NCBI GenBank assembly: GCA_030015575.1
Contig: CM057347.1
Coordinates: 408,426,248-408,490,247 of the forward strand
Source of the DNA: Agapanthus africanus
Taxonomy: Eukaryota; Streptophyta; Magnoliopsida; Asparagales; Amaryllidaceae
Length of the DNA stretch: 64,000 nucleotides
Direction of reading: 5' to 3'
The position numbers and the translations under genes were made by a program. Positions 31,574 through 44,208 of the stretch are shown here, piece by piece; positions within the stretch are counted from its first letter, which is position 1, and each line of letters starts with the position of its first letter. The notes beneath the pieces were generated by a model. That model was not told the origin of the DNA and made no database searches. It saw only the letters and a list, made by a program, of their open reading frames with translations.

Positions 31574-32560
31574 TCAATCCCCCGGTGTAATACCTGGGCA
31601 GATGAATGGGTTGGAGTCTGTCGATCGCAGGATCGGCACCATGCCAGACTTCTCTTTCGACTTTAGTCTCCGTGGATTGATAGAATAAGATCGCCTTTTC
31701 ATCTCTTCGTCTGGGAGGGACGTGGAATGTCCGTAGCTCTTGCAACCTATATGTCTCAAGTGCATCAAGCTCTCTGTAGTGCTGCCGTGGAACCATGGCG
31801 ATCTGCAAACTCTGATCATTTCCAGTGATGGCTTGCACTGATGGACGGACCGAGAACACTGCGTTGACTTCGTCTTCAGAGTCACTGCCAAAAACCAGAA
31901 TAGGGGTAGATGGTCCCGGCTTGTTGCATTGGGATGGCCCGAATAGACTATCTCTTCTTCCTCCTCGGTATCGCTCCCGAAGACCGGGATAGTGGTGATA
32001 GCTTTTTGCTTATTCTCCGGTTTATGGCATCTTTTCGTGTCTTCAAAGTCTGGTAGGAAATACTTTGCATCCTCGTATTTGCGGACCTCGTTCACGGAGA
32101 ATGGGTTTAGTTCCCCTGTCACAGTGTACTCGAGACCATCTTTGAAATACTTCATACACTGATGTTGTGTAGAAGGGATGATGTTGTACTCGTGTAACCA
32201 AGGCCTGCCGAGCAAAGCGTTGTAGCAAGTCTTGGAGTCAATGACATGAAATTTGATGTCAGTGATGAGTAACCCGAAGCGTAATGTGAGAATTACAGAC
32301 CCGAGCGTCCGTGATGACTGAGAGTCAAAACCGGAGATGGTGATTTTATCTCGATCTAGGTGCTGCACACTCATGCAAATTTCCTTTAGCATCCTCATGT
32401 TGAGAAGGTTGACAGAGGACCCGTTGTCAATTAGGATCTTCCCTATCTTGATGTCATGGCAATACCCGGTAACATACAAGGGACGGTTGTGCTCGCACGT
32501 TCCGAGGAGGAGATCTTCATCGCTGAAGGTGATATCGGCCGTATGGACTTCTTCCAGCTA
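31574..32560 (-). pseudogene. T2 aspartic protease domain
   Basis: A minus-strand frame from 32479 covers a retropepsin: YVTGYCHDIKIGKILIDNGS, with the active-site triad D-N-G (D-S/T/G-G is usual), SVNLLNMRMLKEI, a flap-like GFDSQSSRTLGSV, and CYNALLGRPWLHEYNIIPST, which is the strongly conserved C-terminal strand in Tat elements. It cleaves the polyprotein in active relatives. The frame runs on into a poorly conserved linker (31900-31574) with acidic DTEEEEEIVYSG. There is a stop (TAG) just upstream, near 32558, separating it from gag. Confidence 0.8.
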
Positions 32561-34596
32561 GTCCTTCATCTTTTCTTCCACCAGGAAGGCTTGAAACTCA
32601 TTGAGCTCTTGTAATGCCTTGATTAGGAAATCTCGTGCCTCTTTGGATAGGAGGAGGGAATCCAAGATACTCAATTGTGAGGGTATCTTTCTTAAATGCT
32701 CTAGGACATTGTAATCCACCCTGCTTTTCTTAAACGGGTCCTTGGCTGCAAGCTCTTCGACGACTCGATCATTGAGGGCGATATCCTCAGGGACTTTTTC
32801 CTTCCCTTTATCTTTCTTGTTCGTCCCTTTGTTTGCGGGCCCGAGATTCTTTTCAGGCAACGTACGGCTGCGCAGCTGAATATTCTTGCAGGTCTTCTTT
32901 TCTTCTGTCTCGGAGGTGGATTACTTGAAGAGAGGGCTGAGGGCTATTTCTTCGTCAGAGTCACTTCCGAAGGTGAGAACTTGTGATCCTCCAAATTCAA
33001 CCATGTGACAGTTGCCAGTAGTTCTTCCACGTTTGTCTGTCGCACTTTTTTGCTGTCGACGAGCTTCACGCTTCATCCTCTTAAAGTGTTGCCTATGAGC
33101 GACATATCCTTGCCACCATTTTTTAAAGGCTATGCACTCTTCAGTAGGGTGTGCAATCCTCTGGTGGTATAAGCAATAGTTAGGGTGTGCATCCGCTTCG
33201 TCAAGGTGTATACTGCCAGGAGTATTTCCTTTGAGTGATAGCAGCTTCGTTCCCATTGACAGGGCTTTAGCGAACCGTTTCCTTGTCTTAAGCCTGCTTT
33301 TGTTTGCCGCGGATGTGCTCTGATCTGGTGGGAGTGTTTTGTGACCTATCCCTACCACGACTTCCTCAAATTGACGCCGATTCCTGGCCCTTTCGAATAT
33401 GGCCATTTCGCGTTCTTGATCATCCTTGCTCTTTTGAAGGGCTTCGTTAGCAACATGTCAATCATCTCATCAAACGGTTCCAAGGGTTTTGGCTCCGATC
33501 CTGCCCCCAGCTCCTCTATGTTGTCTTCTAACGCCGATGGAGCTTCTTCTACATTTAGTGACGAGTGAGAGATCATATGGCAACTTGCCATATCATCCTC
33601 AGATTCTTCTGACGAGTCATCTCCGTCCTCATTGTCATTATTTCCGCTCTCAAGGATATTGTTGAGAAATTCTTGGAGTGTGACCGGGGTTTGCGCCTTT
33701 TGGTTGTATTCTTCCAGCGCGTCGATATGTTTTTGCAGGCCCATGCGCTTGTCATCAGGCTTCACGGGCTTTTTGGTCTTCTTCTTCTTCTTCAAAGACT
33801 TTGACGGCCGGCCCTGAGTGTTTTGACCATCGCTACCAATTCTTGGCTTTGGGCGTGGTTTCAGCATTCCCTCAATGATCTCAGGTTCCAGCGGGCTTCT
33901 CCACCTAATTGCCGGACATGTTTGGAGATCTTTCAGCATTCGTTTTGTTTTGGCTGAAAGAGCAACCTCCTATGGAGCTTCTTCTATGAAAGAGCATGAT
34001 GCCCCTGGTGTGTCTATCTTTTTAGGAGCGTGTGGCTGGGGCGGGCTTACCTTCCAATTCTCAGACAACACAAATTTGCCTTGTTGGTATTGGTCTTCAA
34101 TCTAGCCTTTAAAGATGAAGCAATCTTCGATTGGATGGCCTACTGCTCGGTGGTAGGGGCAATAATTAGGATTGTTGGCATCGCTCGGCTGCAGTGGACG
34201 TCTTGGATCTGGCAGATTGATGAGCCTGTTGCGCACCGCCAGCTCGAACGGTCTTCTCGTTTTATCCCGGGGAAACGAATAAGGGCGTTTTATCTTCTCG
34301 TTGAAGAATTGCTGTCTATCGTTTTGGCGATCAGCTGGTTTTGGACCACTGGGCTGCTGCTGAGCATTGGCGACAAAGGTCGCTTTCCCTTTCCCCTTTT
34401 CGTTTTGAGGCTCCATTTTCAAGGAAGACGGTCTATGACCTATTTGGTCCATTTGGGCTGGCTTGTCAATCAAGGCCTGGAAGGTAGTTGGCTTGAAAAA
34501 CATCATGAACTGGGATATGGTTGCCTGCGGATCGAGGGTACCCATGAACATGGCTACTGTAGGAGCTTCGTCGATGCGTTGTTTGCATTTCGACTA
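32561..34596 (-). pseudogene. T2 gag, C-terminal half with two CHHC knuckles
   Basis: The frame continues that of 34600-36579. The first knuckle (CPYHRAVGHPIEDCFIFK) is near 34110-34160 and the second (CLYHQRIAHPTEECIAFKKW) near 33090-33190, both C-X2-H-X4-H-X4-C. Between them are LQTCPAIRWRSPLEPEIIEG, a lysine run (SLKKKKKTKK), and DGDDSSEESEDDMASCHM. Stops are at 34594-34596 (TAG, shared with T1), about 34104 (TAG for Trp) and about 33970 (TAG for Trp). A frameshift near 33450 moves the remainder (MAIFERARNRRQFEE) to another frame. Past 32921 a stretch absent from T1 (SRVDYNVLEHLRKIPSQLSI) leads to the protease. Confidence 0.8.
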
Positions 34597-36579
34597 TAAG
34601 CTCCGCCACCGAATTGCATACTGAACCCATGTTTCTCCCGGCTTCACCCTGGCATTGATCAATGCCGTGATTGGGGTGCGTTCACCAGCCCTTACGAAAC
34701 GCTGGGTGAATAGCAATTTCATCTCCGTAAAAGTTTTGACGGAGTCGTTGGGAAGCTCTGAATACCATTCGAATGCCGTCTCCGCCAAGCTGCCGATGAA
34801 TTGACGAAGCATTAGCTTATCGTCACCTCTGGTGTTGCCGCACAGAGCCTTGAACTGAGCGACATGTTGATGGGGATTTCATGTCCCCTTGTATACGTGA
34901 AACTTAGGAATCGTGTATCCTGGTGGGTAATTAATCTGATCATACCAGCTTGGATATGGTCGGCCAGTTCTGATGACTTGTACAGCGGTTTCGTTCGCTT
35001 GATGAGCTCGTATCTGTTGAGCTATATAATCATCAAGCACAGCTTTCGAGATTATTTCCTCCTTTGCAGCTGAAAAGGACGGAAGAGGGTTTGATGTCTC
35101 CCCTCTATCGTCTTCAATTATTACTGGAGGATCTTCGGCCGGAGGGTCTGGCTGGATCATCATGCCCACCATATCTGGGAACAATAGCGCCATTTGTTTT
35201 ATGTTGGCCGCTTGTTCCGCGGCTTCTTTATCTTTCTTCTTGAGCATTCTGTGGAGGAACTCGGCATCGGTTTCTTGCTCCTGACATTGATCTGATGATG
35301 TCTCCGGACTTTCTTTTGGCCCAGTGAGCACGGCCATCTTTGTTAACATTTCCTGGAGCTTCTGCTGTTGTTGCCCCTGGGCCTTTGTCACATACCGTGT
35401 AAGTGGTCGATGCCCCATGGAGATACGGCTATCATCTTTCCCGGAAGCCATGTAGATGGTGTGCACTACCATGCCCCCAGACTTGGGGCATTTGGATTCC
35501 GCACCCTTGAGATTTGTCGCAGACACGGTGATCTTCTCTGGCCTTCTCCTTTTATGGGCGGTCGAAGTTGAGGGGGCCGTTGCAGTGGGAACCAATATAG
35601 ACGATACCTTCCGTGGTACGACGGGGTGGTCCTTCTCTTGCCGAACTTTCATTTTCTTCTGTCGGTGGGAGTAGTCTTTGTTGATCACAGAGTCTTGAAC
35701 TCTTCGCCAGACCCTGTGGACTTTGGAAGACAGCCGTTGAGAGGGATGCTCCAGCTCCGCCTTTGTAACATTTTCAACAGGTGAAAGAGATCTTTTTAAT
35801 ACGGCAGTTGGAGAGTTCTTGCGCACCCTCCTGAGCGGCTCAAAGCTGTTCCCAGTTGGAACAGCAACATCGACTTCCACCATCGGAGCTGGTGGAGTCA
35901 ATCCATAAGGGGAACTACTCCCAGCTTTCCTCACTCGACGCCAGTGGCGACGTCGAGCATGTCTTGCAGATGGTACTGGCTCAGTTACGGGGGTGGCTTC
36001 ATTATGCCCCCTTTTCTGGTGAAGGGTTGTTGTTGGTGCCAGCCTATCGAAGACTAACGTCCACTGAGAAGAAACGTTCAACCTGTCGAAGACTGACTTT
36101 CAGGCAGGGGAAGTATCTTTGGTGGCTTTGCCTGAAGCGGGAGTTGGAATGGACAATCTTGTGAAGACCGATCCTTTAGCAGGAGAAGTCCCTCTGATGA
36201 CTTCGTTTACTAGAGCTGGAATGGCTATCCGCTTTGGGATAACTCCTTCGGGTATTGCAGGCTTCTTCACGGGCCCGTTTGAGCTTTGTCCTAGTCTGTT
36301 AAAGACTGATACAGTAGACTTGGAATTGTACGGCCCGTTGAGAGGGGTCGTGGTAGTTGTAAATCGATCGAAGACTGACTTCTTCGGGGCTTCCTGTGAC
36401 GACACTGGGACGCTGAAGCTTGCCGGTGGGATCATGGTCCCAAAGAACAGTCTAGTGGTGGCCTGAGTCACCTGTTCCACTGGCATGGAAAAGATGGAGA
36501 TCGCTTGGGGCCTATAGGTCACTTCTCCAGCGAGGACGGAGTGGGAGTTGCTGTTGCAGTTGGTGCAGTTGGAAGCCAT
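34597..36579 (-). pseudogene. T2 gag, N-terminal half with capsid-type domain
   Basis: The start is ATG at 36577-36579 (MASNCTNCNSNSHS), about 120 nt after the primer site and matching T1. The N-terminus has SVFDRF, SVFNRL, SVFTRL, SVFDRL and LVFDRL at intervals of 20-40 residues. A TGA at about 36101 (CGA in T1) and another at 34879-34881 interrupt it. The capsid-type segment (KFHVYKGT, LRQFIGSLAETAFEWYSELP, GETWVQYAIRWRSL) is at about 34900-34600. Protein similarity to T1 gag is high throughout, with the same order of motifs. Confidence 0.83.
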
Positions 36580-36696
36580 TTTCTCAGCACGGGAGCAAGA
36601 CACTAAATCTTAGTACCTCGAATCCAGGGGCAACCACATTAAACCGCGATTCGTTCGCGAACACGACACACAAAGTGTGGAGTGGAAAGAGGAAAA

Positions 36697-36715
36697 GGTC
36701 CTACCGGGCGTGCCA
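36697..36715 (-). other. T2 primer-binding site
   Basis: The minus strand reads TGGCACGCCCGGTAGGACC five bases after the LTR end (GAACA, 36721). The TGGC start and position are as expected for a tRNA 3'-end complement. I do not assign the tRNA. Confidence 0.65.
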
Positions 36716-36720
36716 GAATC

Positions 36721-37331
36721 TGTTCTCGGCCGAAAGACGCTACCGGGATGTTGGGATGCCTGGCCTGAATTTTGGGGCAGATGCTATTTGGTTTTATCCG
36801 TCCACTTCTCCGAAGATACCAAGTAGATTTATGGCACCGTGTATCGGAGGTTTAGACAGATGCGGCCGTTGTAGCAGATTTCGTCAGATTCCCCCTCGTG
36901 TATGAAGGGTTTTTGATTGTGGGGACGCTCTTCCCTGCAGACACAAGCCCCTACAGTTAATTACGCTACCGCATAGTGGTAACCATTTTCTCCTTCTCCA
37001 GATGGTCACTTCGTGTCGCGTGTGTTTGTTTTATTTTTGGTTGCCCGTGGATTGTATACGGAGACTAATGTATGTTGTGGCCCGTGGGGCGTGGATTAGT
37101 CCAAATCCGTATTTTCTTAGATTTGGGTTTGGGTTGATTTAAGGATCGTTAATCTTGTTTTAGATTAAGACCAACTTAAATGTTTGTTGAGGATACGTTA
37201 GTCTAATCTCAAACTAAGATCTACTCAACCTGATTTGAGGATCATTTAGATCCAACGAAAGAACATTTGAACTCTATCGTTTTAGTTTAGAGACGTTCCA
37301 GTCCATTGTTAGTTTTAGGACATTGCGGTCC
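36721..37331 (-). repeat. Tat LTR, minus orientation (5' LTR of T2), part next to PBS
   Basis: In plus-strand terms it starts TGTTCTCGG and is the reverse complement, clearly more diverged, of 1-1190 and 24733-25930. Shared segments include CTTCTCCAGATGGTCACTTC and GTGGATTGTATACGGAGACT. It is interrupted by N2 at 37332. Confidence 0.8.
37327..37331. other. Target-site duplication GGTCC, left copy (N2)
   Basis: GGTCC directly before N2 is repeated at 48636-48640. Confidence 0.9.
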
Positions 37332-40300
37332 TGTCACGACCCGAAATAGCCCGTGACTGGCACTTGAATCATATGAAATCTATAGGACCCCATCTAATTC
37401 AAGTAAGCCAAAAGCCCAGAAATCTAAAACCATTTTAATTATAAGTGAAGGAAAAATAGTTTTAAGAAGTAAAGAAACATGTTTTAAAAACAAGGTATTT
37501 AAATAAGTAGCCGAATATGCATTTTTAAAATCTATATCATTTTCTAAAAATTTCGGCAGAGTTTCCTTTGTAAATACTGGCCCCGAACGAGGTACAACAA
37601 GGATAATATATATGCAATGATAAAAGGCATCCCCAAGCGGGAGCTAGCTCTTAATCAATCGACGGTCACAACCACGCAAGCAGTATAATATACAACGCCA
37701 AAGGGCGAGGAGCAAAACTCAAAAAGAAACTCAAAATTAACATGAAAACCATAATACTACAACGCGCGATTCTAAGGTCGAAATAATACATAACTGGTTT
37801 TCTAAGTCTGAAACAATATACAAGTTTTGGTTGATGGAATTACTAGATACAACTGAATAATAAATATACAAGGGTGGCCTTGATGCAAAAGAACCCACCT
37901 ATCAATGCAATCACCCAGAAAGGAAGCAGTGTGCCAGAAAAGCCGCAATGAACCTGTACGGCAAAACCTGCAAGAACTGTAGCACAATGGGGGTGAGTTG
38001 CCAACTCGTGAATAGAAAACATCACAGAGCAGAAATCGCATGTATGACATAATCCTAGGTCAATACGATCAGTAATAATATATAAACCTCAAATGAATAA
38101 GTCTGAAGTATGATAAGGTGGCAATGTAATATCTATACACGAGTGTAGTGCCAAGTGCTCGTGCCAGTGCCTCAGGTAATAACATGTCAAAAACATGAGG
38201 TATGATCAATGTAATCAATATGAATCAATGTCAACTATAACATGAAGTCTAGTAGTATGTGGATATCATCCAACTATGAAATCAGTGACTGTATGTATGT
38301 GGATCTCGTCCATGTGTCACCCAATGACAATAAGCATCATGCATGTAAATATCATAAAGCATATGCATGGAAGTATGAGGATGTGAATCAACATGTGTCG
38401 ATCGCGACATATCATAATCATGGAACCTGAGTGTCTAGCATCGACACTTGAAAACATCATGAAAACTGTGCCCATCATCGGCATGTAAATCCTCATATAT
38501 CTCAGGCGCCGCACACACTGGTCGGCCTTCATATCCATCTCATGACTCCGGTCGGTATCCTCCGGATATCCGCCGAGCTCAAATACAATCACCGGTAGGT
38601 AGTGGTCCCTCTGCCAGGCTCACCTTCTAGCTACACAACAGATCCGTTCTCGTCCTGGGGTACCATACCGGGTCCACCATGTACCCGCAATCGGCCTCGT
38701 CCGCTCCTCGAATCGGGTTTCACAAGTCGCTCTCAGCACCGAGAAAACACATGGTGGACGCACTGAAATATCATATCAAGGGTAACCGGGTTTTAAAACA
38801 ATTACATACTCTCTTTTGAAATGTCCACGGTCCCCAAATCCAAAAATATCATGGAAACAACATATCTCAATGCGTATAATTCAAAAGCATGATGTATGCG
38901 ACATGTAAAAGAAATGTAAGCATATCAGTATATTATGCAATATGGAATAGTAATATGCATATATTGAGGGGATACCGCTCTTTTAAATGAATCAGTTTTA
39001 AAGAGTATCTTGCGGTTCCCAAATCTCTAATCAAGCCAGAATCATCTATGTATGTGCAAATACTTATGTTTATAAATATGGGTGTACAATGGGTATGTAC
39101 ACAAATATTCCATGCAAGAAATTATATCCTGAATGCAACCGTACTACAGTGTAGTGACATGGCAATTATCGATGATGAAGTGTGTGAGCCGGCAAGCAGG
39201 TGTACGTGGAACATATGCATCATCGATAATGGGGCTGGTGTCCTAACAGCATGGATTTGATATAACAATAATTATACTTAACATGCAATGCGATGCAAAC
39301 AGTAAGAATATGCGACAATGAATAATAACACAACAGTGTAGTATCTATATTAATATATCTATGACATGATGTTTTGCCATTTGAAAGAAGAATCGGGGTT
39401 TTAGGAAAATAAGGGCTACGGTATTTTTAAGAAAAGATGCGTCTTTGAAAATATCCGTAGAATCTCTTTACCTGTCTTTAAAATACTCCCGATTCATTAG
39501 TTTTTGAAATAGATATGACATCAACCTAGCCTAACATCTACTAGCAAAACTACAGCTCTAACTAACAAGTCAATCAGGAGGGGTATGGAAACCACCTAAA
39601 TCTGAGTCGATATATATATATATATATATATAAGTATAATAGTCGGTGATCCCGCCTTAAGGTACCGCCTACGATACAATATCATATGACATTCTCGAGT
39701 CATAAGTGCGGATCTATCATTAATAATAAGCTCGTACGGTAAGTCATCGTACGGCATCCCGAAAGCTGGGTACGGGTCAATATTACATTCATCTCATCAA
39801 ATATCAGGTATCATAATCATCATATCACAAGATCTAGGGTACTGATCTAAGTCTAGTACAAAACGATACCATCTACATAAATATAACTGAGTGCGTGAAA
39901 CACACGTTTAATGGCCCGCTAAAATCACCTGTCGTATCCCAAATACGATCACAATATATCACCGATCTCATGGCACTATGCCCAATCTCGTCGAATCATC
40001 TCCAAATATCATCCACAATCCTCGTCATCTAGATATATGTATAACAAAATGCATGTGTGTGCGTGTGGGTGTAAACCTATTCTAGGGTTCGCAACTAGGA
40101 ACTATACTAGTTTACTTCTACGTCTTAATCTAATCATAGTACACCTAACCTCATCTCTATATTCACGACACATAATAAGCTATCATATATATATAGTATA
40201 TATAGTATACTAGATATCGAACTGCGAGGGTGCCATACGCCATCCACTCGACTTCCCCCGTAGATATAATCTACTCACCTTGATCTTGCTTGCCGATGTC

Positions 40301-41751
40301 GATGTCTCCATCATCTTCTTCATCGTCTCGAATCATCATGGGGGTACCTACATGTCACACGTATCGCATCGCATTAAAACCAAATCGAAACTAAAACGAC
40401 ACACGAAAACCAAAACGATACGCTTAAAAGCCTATATGTCAGAACCTATAGTTTGCATCTCGCAACTCAACCCAATAACACTCGGGATAGACGTACAAAC
40501 GTCAAGTGACCGAGTACAAACACAAATATCAAATCTTAAATCCATAAGCATCATGAAACACATGGCATCAACCCAGAAAGTAGTCCCAGATTTCGTCTCA
40601 GGTGAAAAAAAGATAAGCAAACAGTACTGGGGTGTTATATAGGAGGTATATGAGCTACAGAAGCAACTTAGGCCCAAAACTCCACAAATGACCCGGGGAC
40701 ATACCCCCCAAAACCGGTGAGCTCGGTTTTGTAGTGGTAAAACGGTCTCGTATTGGTAGGGTACTGGTCCCATTTGGCCTCTAGAGTTGTTTATTTTTCT
40801 TGTATTGACCCCGGATCACTCCAGATTTTCCTGCACGCTCCAATTCCTCACAAACCGACATGAAAATCCCGTAATTCCGTATTTTTGGGTTTCAGGTTTT
40901 GTTAGGTCAGGGTTTTAGACAATAGGTGGTCTAAGGTCATCATTAAAGTCCACTTGCACAGCCACAACTCAAATTGACCCTAACCCTCTCTAGGGTTTTC
41001 TAAAGTTCGCCAAACTTCGCCAAATCGATACTAAATTTTTAAAAGAGGCTTAAGCATAAGAAATACTACACTAATTGTGAAGGGATTACCTCAATAGACA
41101 CTCATGAATCCTCCTACAGCACCAAAACACAAACTTTCTTGGTCCATAGGGTTGCTTGTGAGCTTGTGCATCTTTTTTGTGAAATGAGGGTTGGGTTTTG
41201 AGTTTGTTTTGGAGATGAAATGGGGTGATTTATAGAGGAGGGAGGAGAAGGCAGTAGCAGCAGCAGCATATGAGGGAGAGGGAGAGAAATGAGTGTTGGA
41301 ATGAAGGGGAAAGGCTAAGTCAACACACCCTCACTTTTCTCTCTCTCACCCATACCCAATATTATATTCCAAATTCTTTTCTTTTCTTTTCTTTTATTTT
41401 CTCCACTCTCTCAAATTAACAACCATGGTAAAAAGAATATGAAGGAAGGCCATGAAAATGTAACAAATGAAATAAAATGATATGGTGCATGTTTTGCACA
41501 AAACAAGTTTAAAGCGCGATTAGCGATTTTTAATCGCGATTAGCACTAAATTAGAATATAATTAAACATAAAAACTTAAAATTTGCATAATTTATATAAA
41601 ACACCCTCTTTTAAATAATTTCCATAATTTTCAAAAAAAATTCCCAATTTATCGGTATTTAATTATACCGAAATATTAAAATATTCATTAAAAATAATAT
41701 TAAATTATAAAAATTCCAAAAAATAATATTTTATTTTTTTGAAATATTACA
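37332..41751 (-). repeat. N2 LTR, left copy (3' LTR in sense)
   Basis: Plus strand: TGTCACGACCCG to GAAATATTACA, 4420 bp, matching 44209-48635. It contains a (TA)n run near 39609-39632, a short (CAG) run near 41260 and a pyrimidine-rich (TTTTC)n stretch near 41380. Open frames such as 38242-38592 and 40280-40773 occur in both LTRs but show no domain. Confidence 0.92.
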
Positions 41752-41768
41752 ATCTTTCCCCCTTAAAG
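41752..41768 (-). other. N2 polypurine tract
   Basis: ATCTTTCCCCCTTAAAG next to the left LTR reads as AAGGGGGAAAGAT on the minus strand, directly before the sense start of the LTR (TGTAATATTTC). Confidence 0.75.
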
Positions 41769-44190
41769 AAATTCAGTCCCCGAATTTAAATTTAAACCCC
41801 CAAATTCTTAAAACATTTCGATAAAAAGTCCAAGTCGTCGGGGCTCCGAAATCATCAATACTTAAAACGCATCATAGCGCAATGCATGCGCATGAGTAAT
41901 GAGTAGATAACTCCAAAATCAAATCTCCGTCAAGCATCCCGTAATCATCGGAGTCATGGTAAAGACACCAATGTCAAATCCAAAACAAAACCAATATGAT
42001 ATATATCAAAATTATACATGTAGATATGAAATCTATATATGTAAATAACTAAAGGGAATACGTGCAAAATATATCCAGGTACTGTCCTCTGACTAGTCCT
42101 GTTCAGTACGAAAACACATAGTAAATATCATAAAAACGTACTGGTCCATAAGGAATAAATCCCAAAAATGTATATAAGAATACCCTATGCGTCTGGTGCG
42201 CACGGAAATCAAAATTCATATATGTGCCATACATGTGCACAGAAACGTCATATAGGTGAAACGAGTGTGCACGAAACATCTGCCAAGGGCAACGGGCATG
42301 CCTGACAATAAAATCAGGTGCATCTGACATGCACAAGGAATCCCGATTTAGTGCATCTGGTATGCACCAAAATCGTATTTCAAAACATGCGCTCATCACG
42401 CGCTAAAATCCAAACCAAAACACTAAAAGTGCATGAAAACTATACTGGAAGCGTAAATCAAATTACCGGCATAAAATAGGCATGAAATCACAATCAATAC
42501 CTCAAGCGTAATACTATGCACAAATATGAATACCCAGTAGGTGCAACCATGGTGCACGAAAACAAATATCATAAAACTCAGTCATCAAGACTAAATCATG
42601 CGAATAGATCGCCCAAAATACCGAAATCCAAGGTGACAGATACGTGATAATCGAATCACAAAATCACAAATCATAAGTACCGTCGTCGGTATATCCTCCT
42701 TCGCAATCGAGAAGGTGTCGGTGCATCCAATACTAGCAGCGCAAGATATCTACTTGCCTCTTACTCACGGTCTAGCGTCCTCTGTCTCTGGGTCCTTATC
42801 TTCCCTGTGGATTACCTATCTCGCAATCCATCGGCTCATCGGGCCTGTCAGGTGTGCTAACGGGGACGATTCAATCCTGGCACTTCTCTGGTCATCTGTG
42901 TCCTCAGTACCGCATATTCCTCGGAAACTGGTCGCATCCCAACGCCTCTGCATGCATATCGCATCTCTGATGTCAGCGGAATGGAACATCATCTCGTGGC
43001 TGCATGGACTGCGCTCCAACGGCTATACTCGTAGCTGGAGTCTCCCAAGCAATGTGTCCCATCATATGATATCCGAAAGATGTCGAACCATCCGATCGAT
43101 ATGTCAAAACCTCATAATCCCTCAAGAGATCAATATCATGGGTACAGTTTAATAGTATCGAGTACATACTACAGCATCAGTGGTCCAGCCGTAGAAGGGC
43201 AAACCCAAGCCTCACTAATGGCGCTGCGGAACTGCCGCAAACCCTAAGGTTCAAAGGCTTTCATACGGTCATTATGTCGAGTTAGGGTTTCATTCTTCTA
43301 GAGGGTCCATAAAATTGCCTGCATATCTTTCCAAATACTTTAAACTTGGAATATGGTTTCCTAACATTCGATCGTCTCTATCGACTCTCAACGAATCTGC
43401 GTGAAGTCGTCTGTAGCTGGAATCAATCTATCTGATGACCTCGCATCGGGTAAGCGAACGAACCACATGTCCTAGTCATTCATCTCGGGTGACTAGCGAT
43501 ATTCCATCATATCTCTAAGCATATGCCCATGCTGCAGTAGCTCCAACATCTGGGCGATATCTCGTCATTTGCAGCAACAACTGGCTCATTCGTCTGTACG
43601 CTGAACATCGCCTCAATCATCGTGAATAAGCGATATATCAATGGTCATCACATTCTGGCTAGCCTCTAGCAGTAGCCTGATCCTCTGGTACCGATCAGCA
43701 CATCCGGGAAATCTCGTAAAAACGATCTGTCGAACGCTCATGGCGCGAAAACACAATAAAACGAAGCCTTCTATGCAGTCGTATGTCTTTGGAATCACGA
43801 CCTGGTCAGTCCTCGTCCATGACGAGCTCATGCCGACGCAACTCTAGCTGTAGCTCTCTCTGCTCGTGCAATCGTAGCAGCAAAATCATAACCAGTATCG
43901 ATGGGGATAGATCATAGGAATGAATATAATACCGTGCAAGGAAATGTACATCCTAAGATTTCTTAAGCGGAGTGGCGTGTCGTAAGTATGCCGCGGAACA
44001 TACGTACGGTACGTCACTCTACTCAAGCTACTTACTCTATCAACCAAGGGTCAACCTACGCGACGAAAGTTCGGGTCTAATACCCCCTCGACTAAGTCTA
44101 AGTTCCGTAAGGTCAAGCCTAAGTTCCGTATATATATAAACGCTCTAGGCTCGGCATAGTCAAACTTAGACTCGAACTAAGGTTAACCCA
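41769..44190 (-). other. N2 internal region, no gene seen
   Basis: About 2.4 kb without a recognisable domain. The longest frame (42715-43152, plus) has no family motifs and is antisense to the element. Repeats of GTGCATCTG / GCATGCACC type near 42180-42400 are noticeable. It may derive from a decayed gag leader, but I cannot show it. Confidence 0.6.
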
Positions 44191-44192
44191 GC

Positions 44193-44204
44193 GCTCTGAT
44201 ACCA
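44193..44204 (-). other. N2 primer-binding site (initiator tRNA-Met type)
   Basis: The minus strand reads TGGTATCAGAGC, followed by GCTGGG, three bases after the LTR end. This is the common plant initiator-Met primer complement. Confidence 0.9.
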
Positions 44205-44208
44205 ACTT

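Larger units (their letters stand above)
25936..36720 (-). mobile_element. T2: Tat-lineage Ty3/gypsy internal region, gag to integrase
   Basis: Read on the minus strand it has PBS, leader, gag, protease, RT, RNase H, archaeal-type RNase H, integrase, then 3'-UTR repeats. The aRH placed between RNase H and integrase and the RT wording DLNKACPKDDFPVP place it in the plant Tat clade. The 5' LTR (36721 rightwards) has the expected orientation. At the 3' end the UTR runs straight into the outer end of a plus-oriented LTR at 25935, so the flanking LTRs are inverted relative to each other. Many stops and at least three frameshifts make it defective. Confidence 0.85.

Noticed and set aside
38242..40773. 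Frames conserved between the two N2 LTRs (for example 38317-38592, 40432-40773)
   Set aside because: Conservation is explained by LTR identity. Lengths change between copies and no domain is visible.
42715..43152. 145-codon frame in the N2 core
   Set aside because: It is antisense to the element, carries no known motif, and overlaps other frames of similar length. Chance is the simplest reading.
44193..44204. tRNA gene at the initiator-Met match
   Set aside because: Only the 3'-end complement is present at an LTR border, which is a primer-binding site. No cloverleaf is formed.
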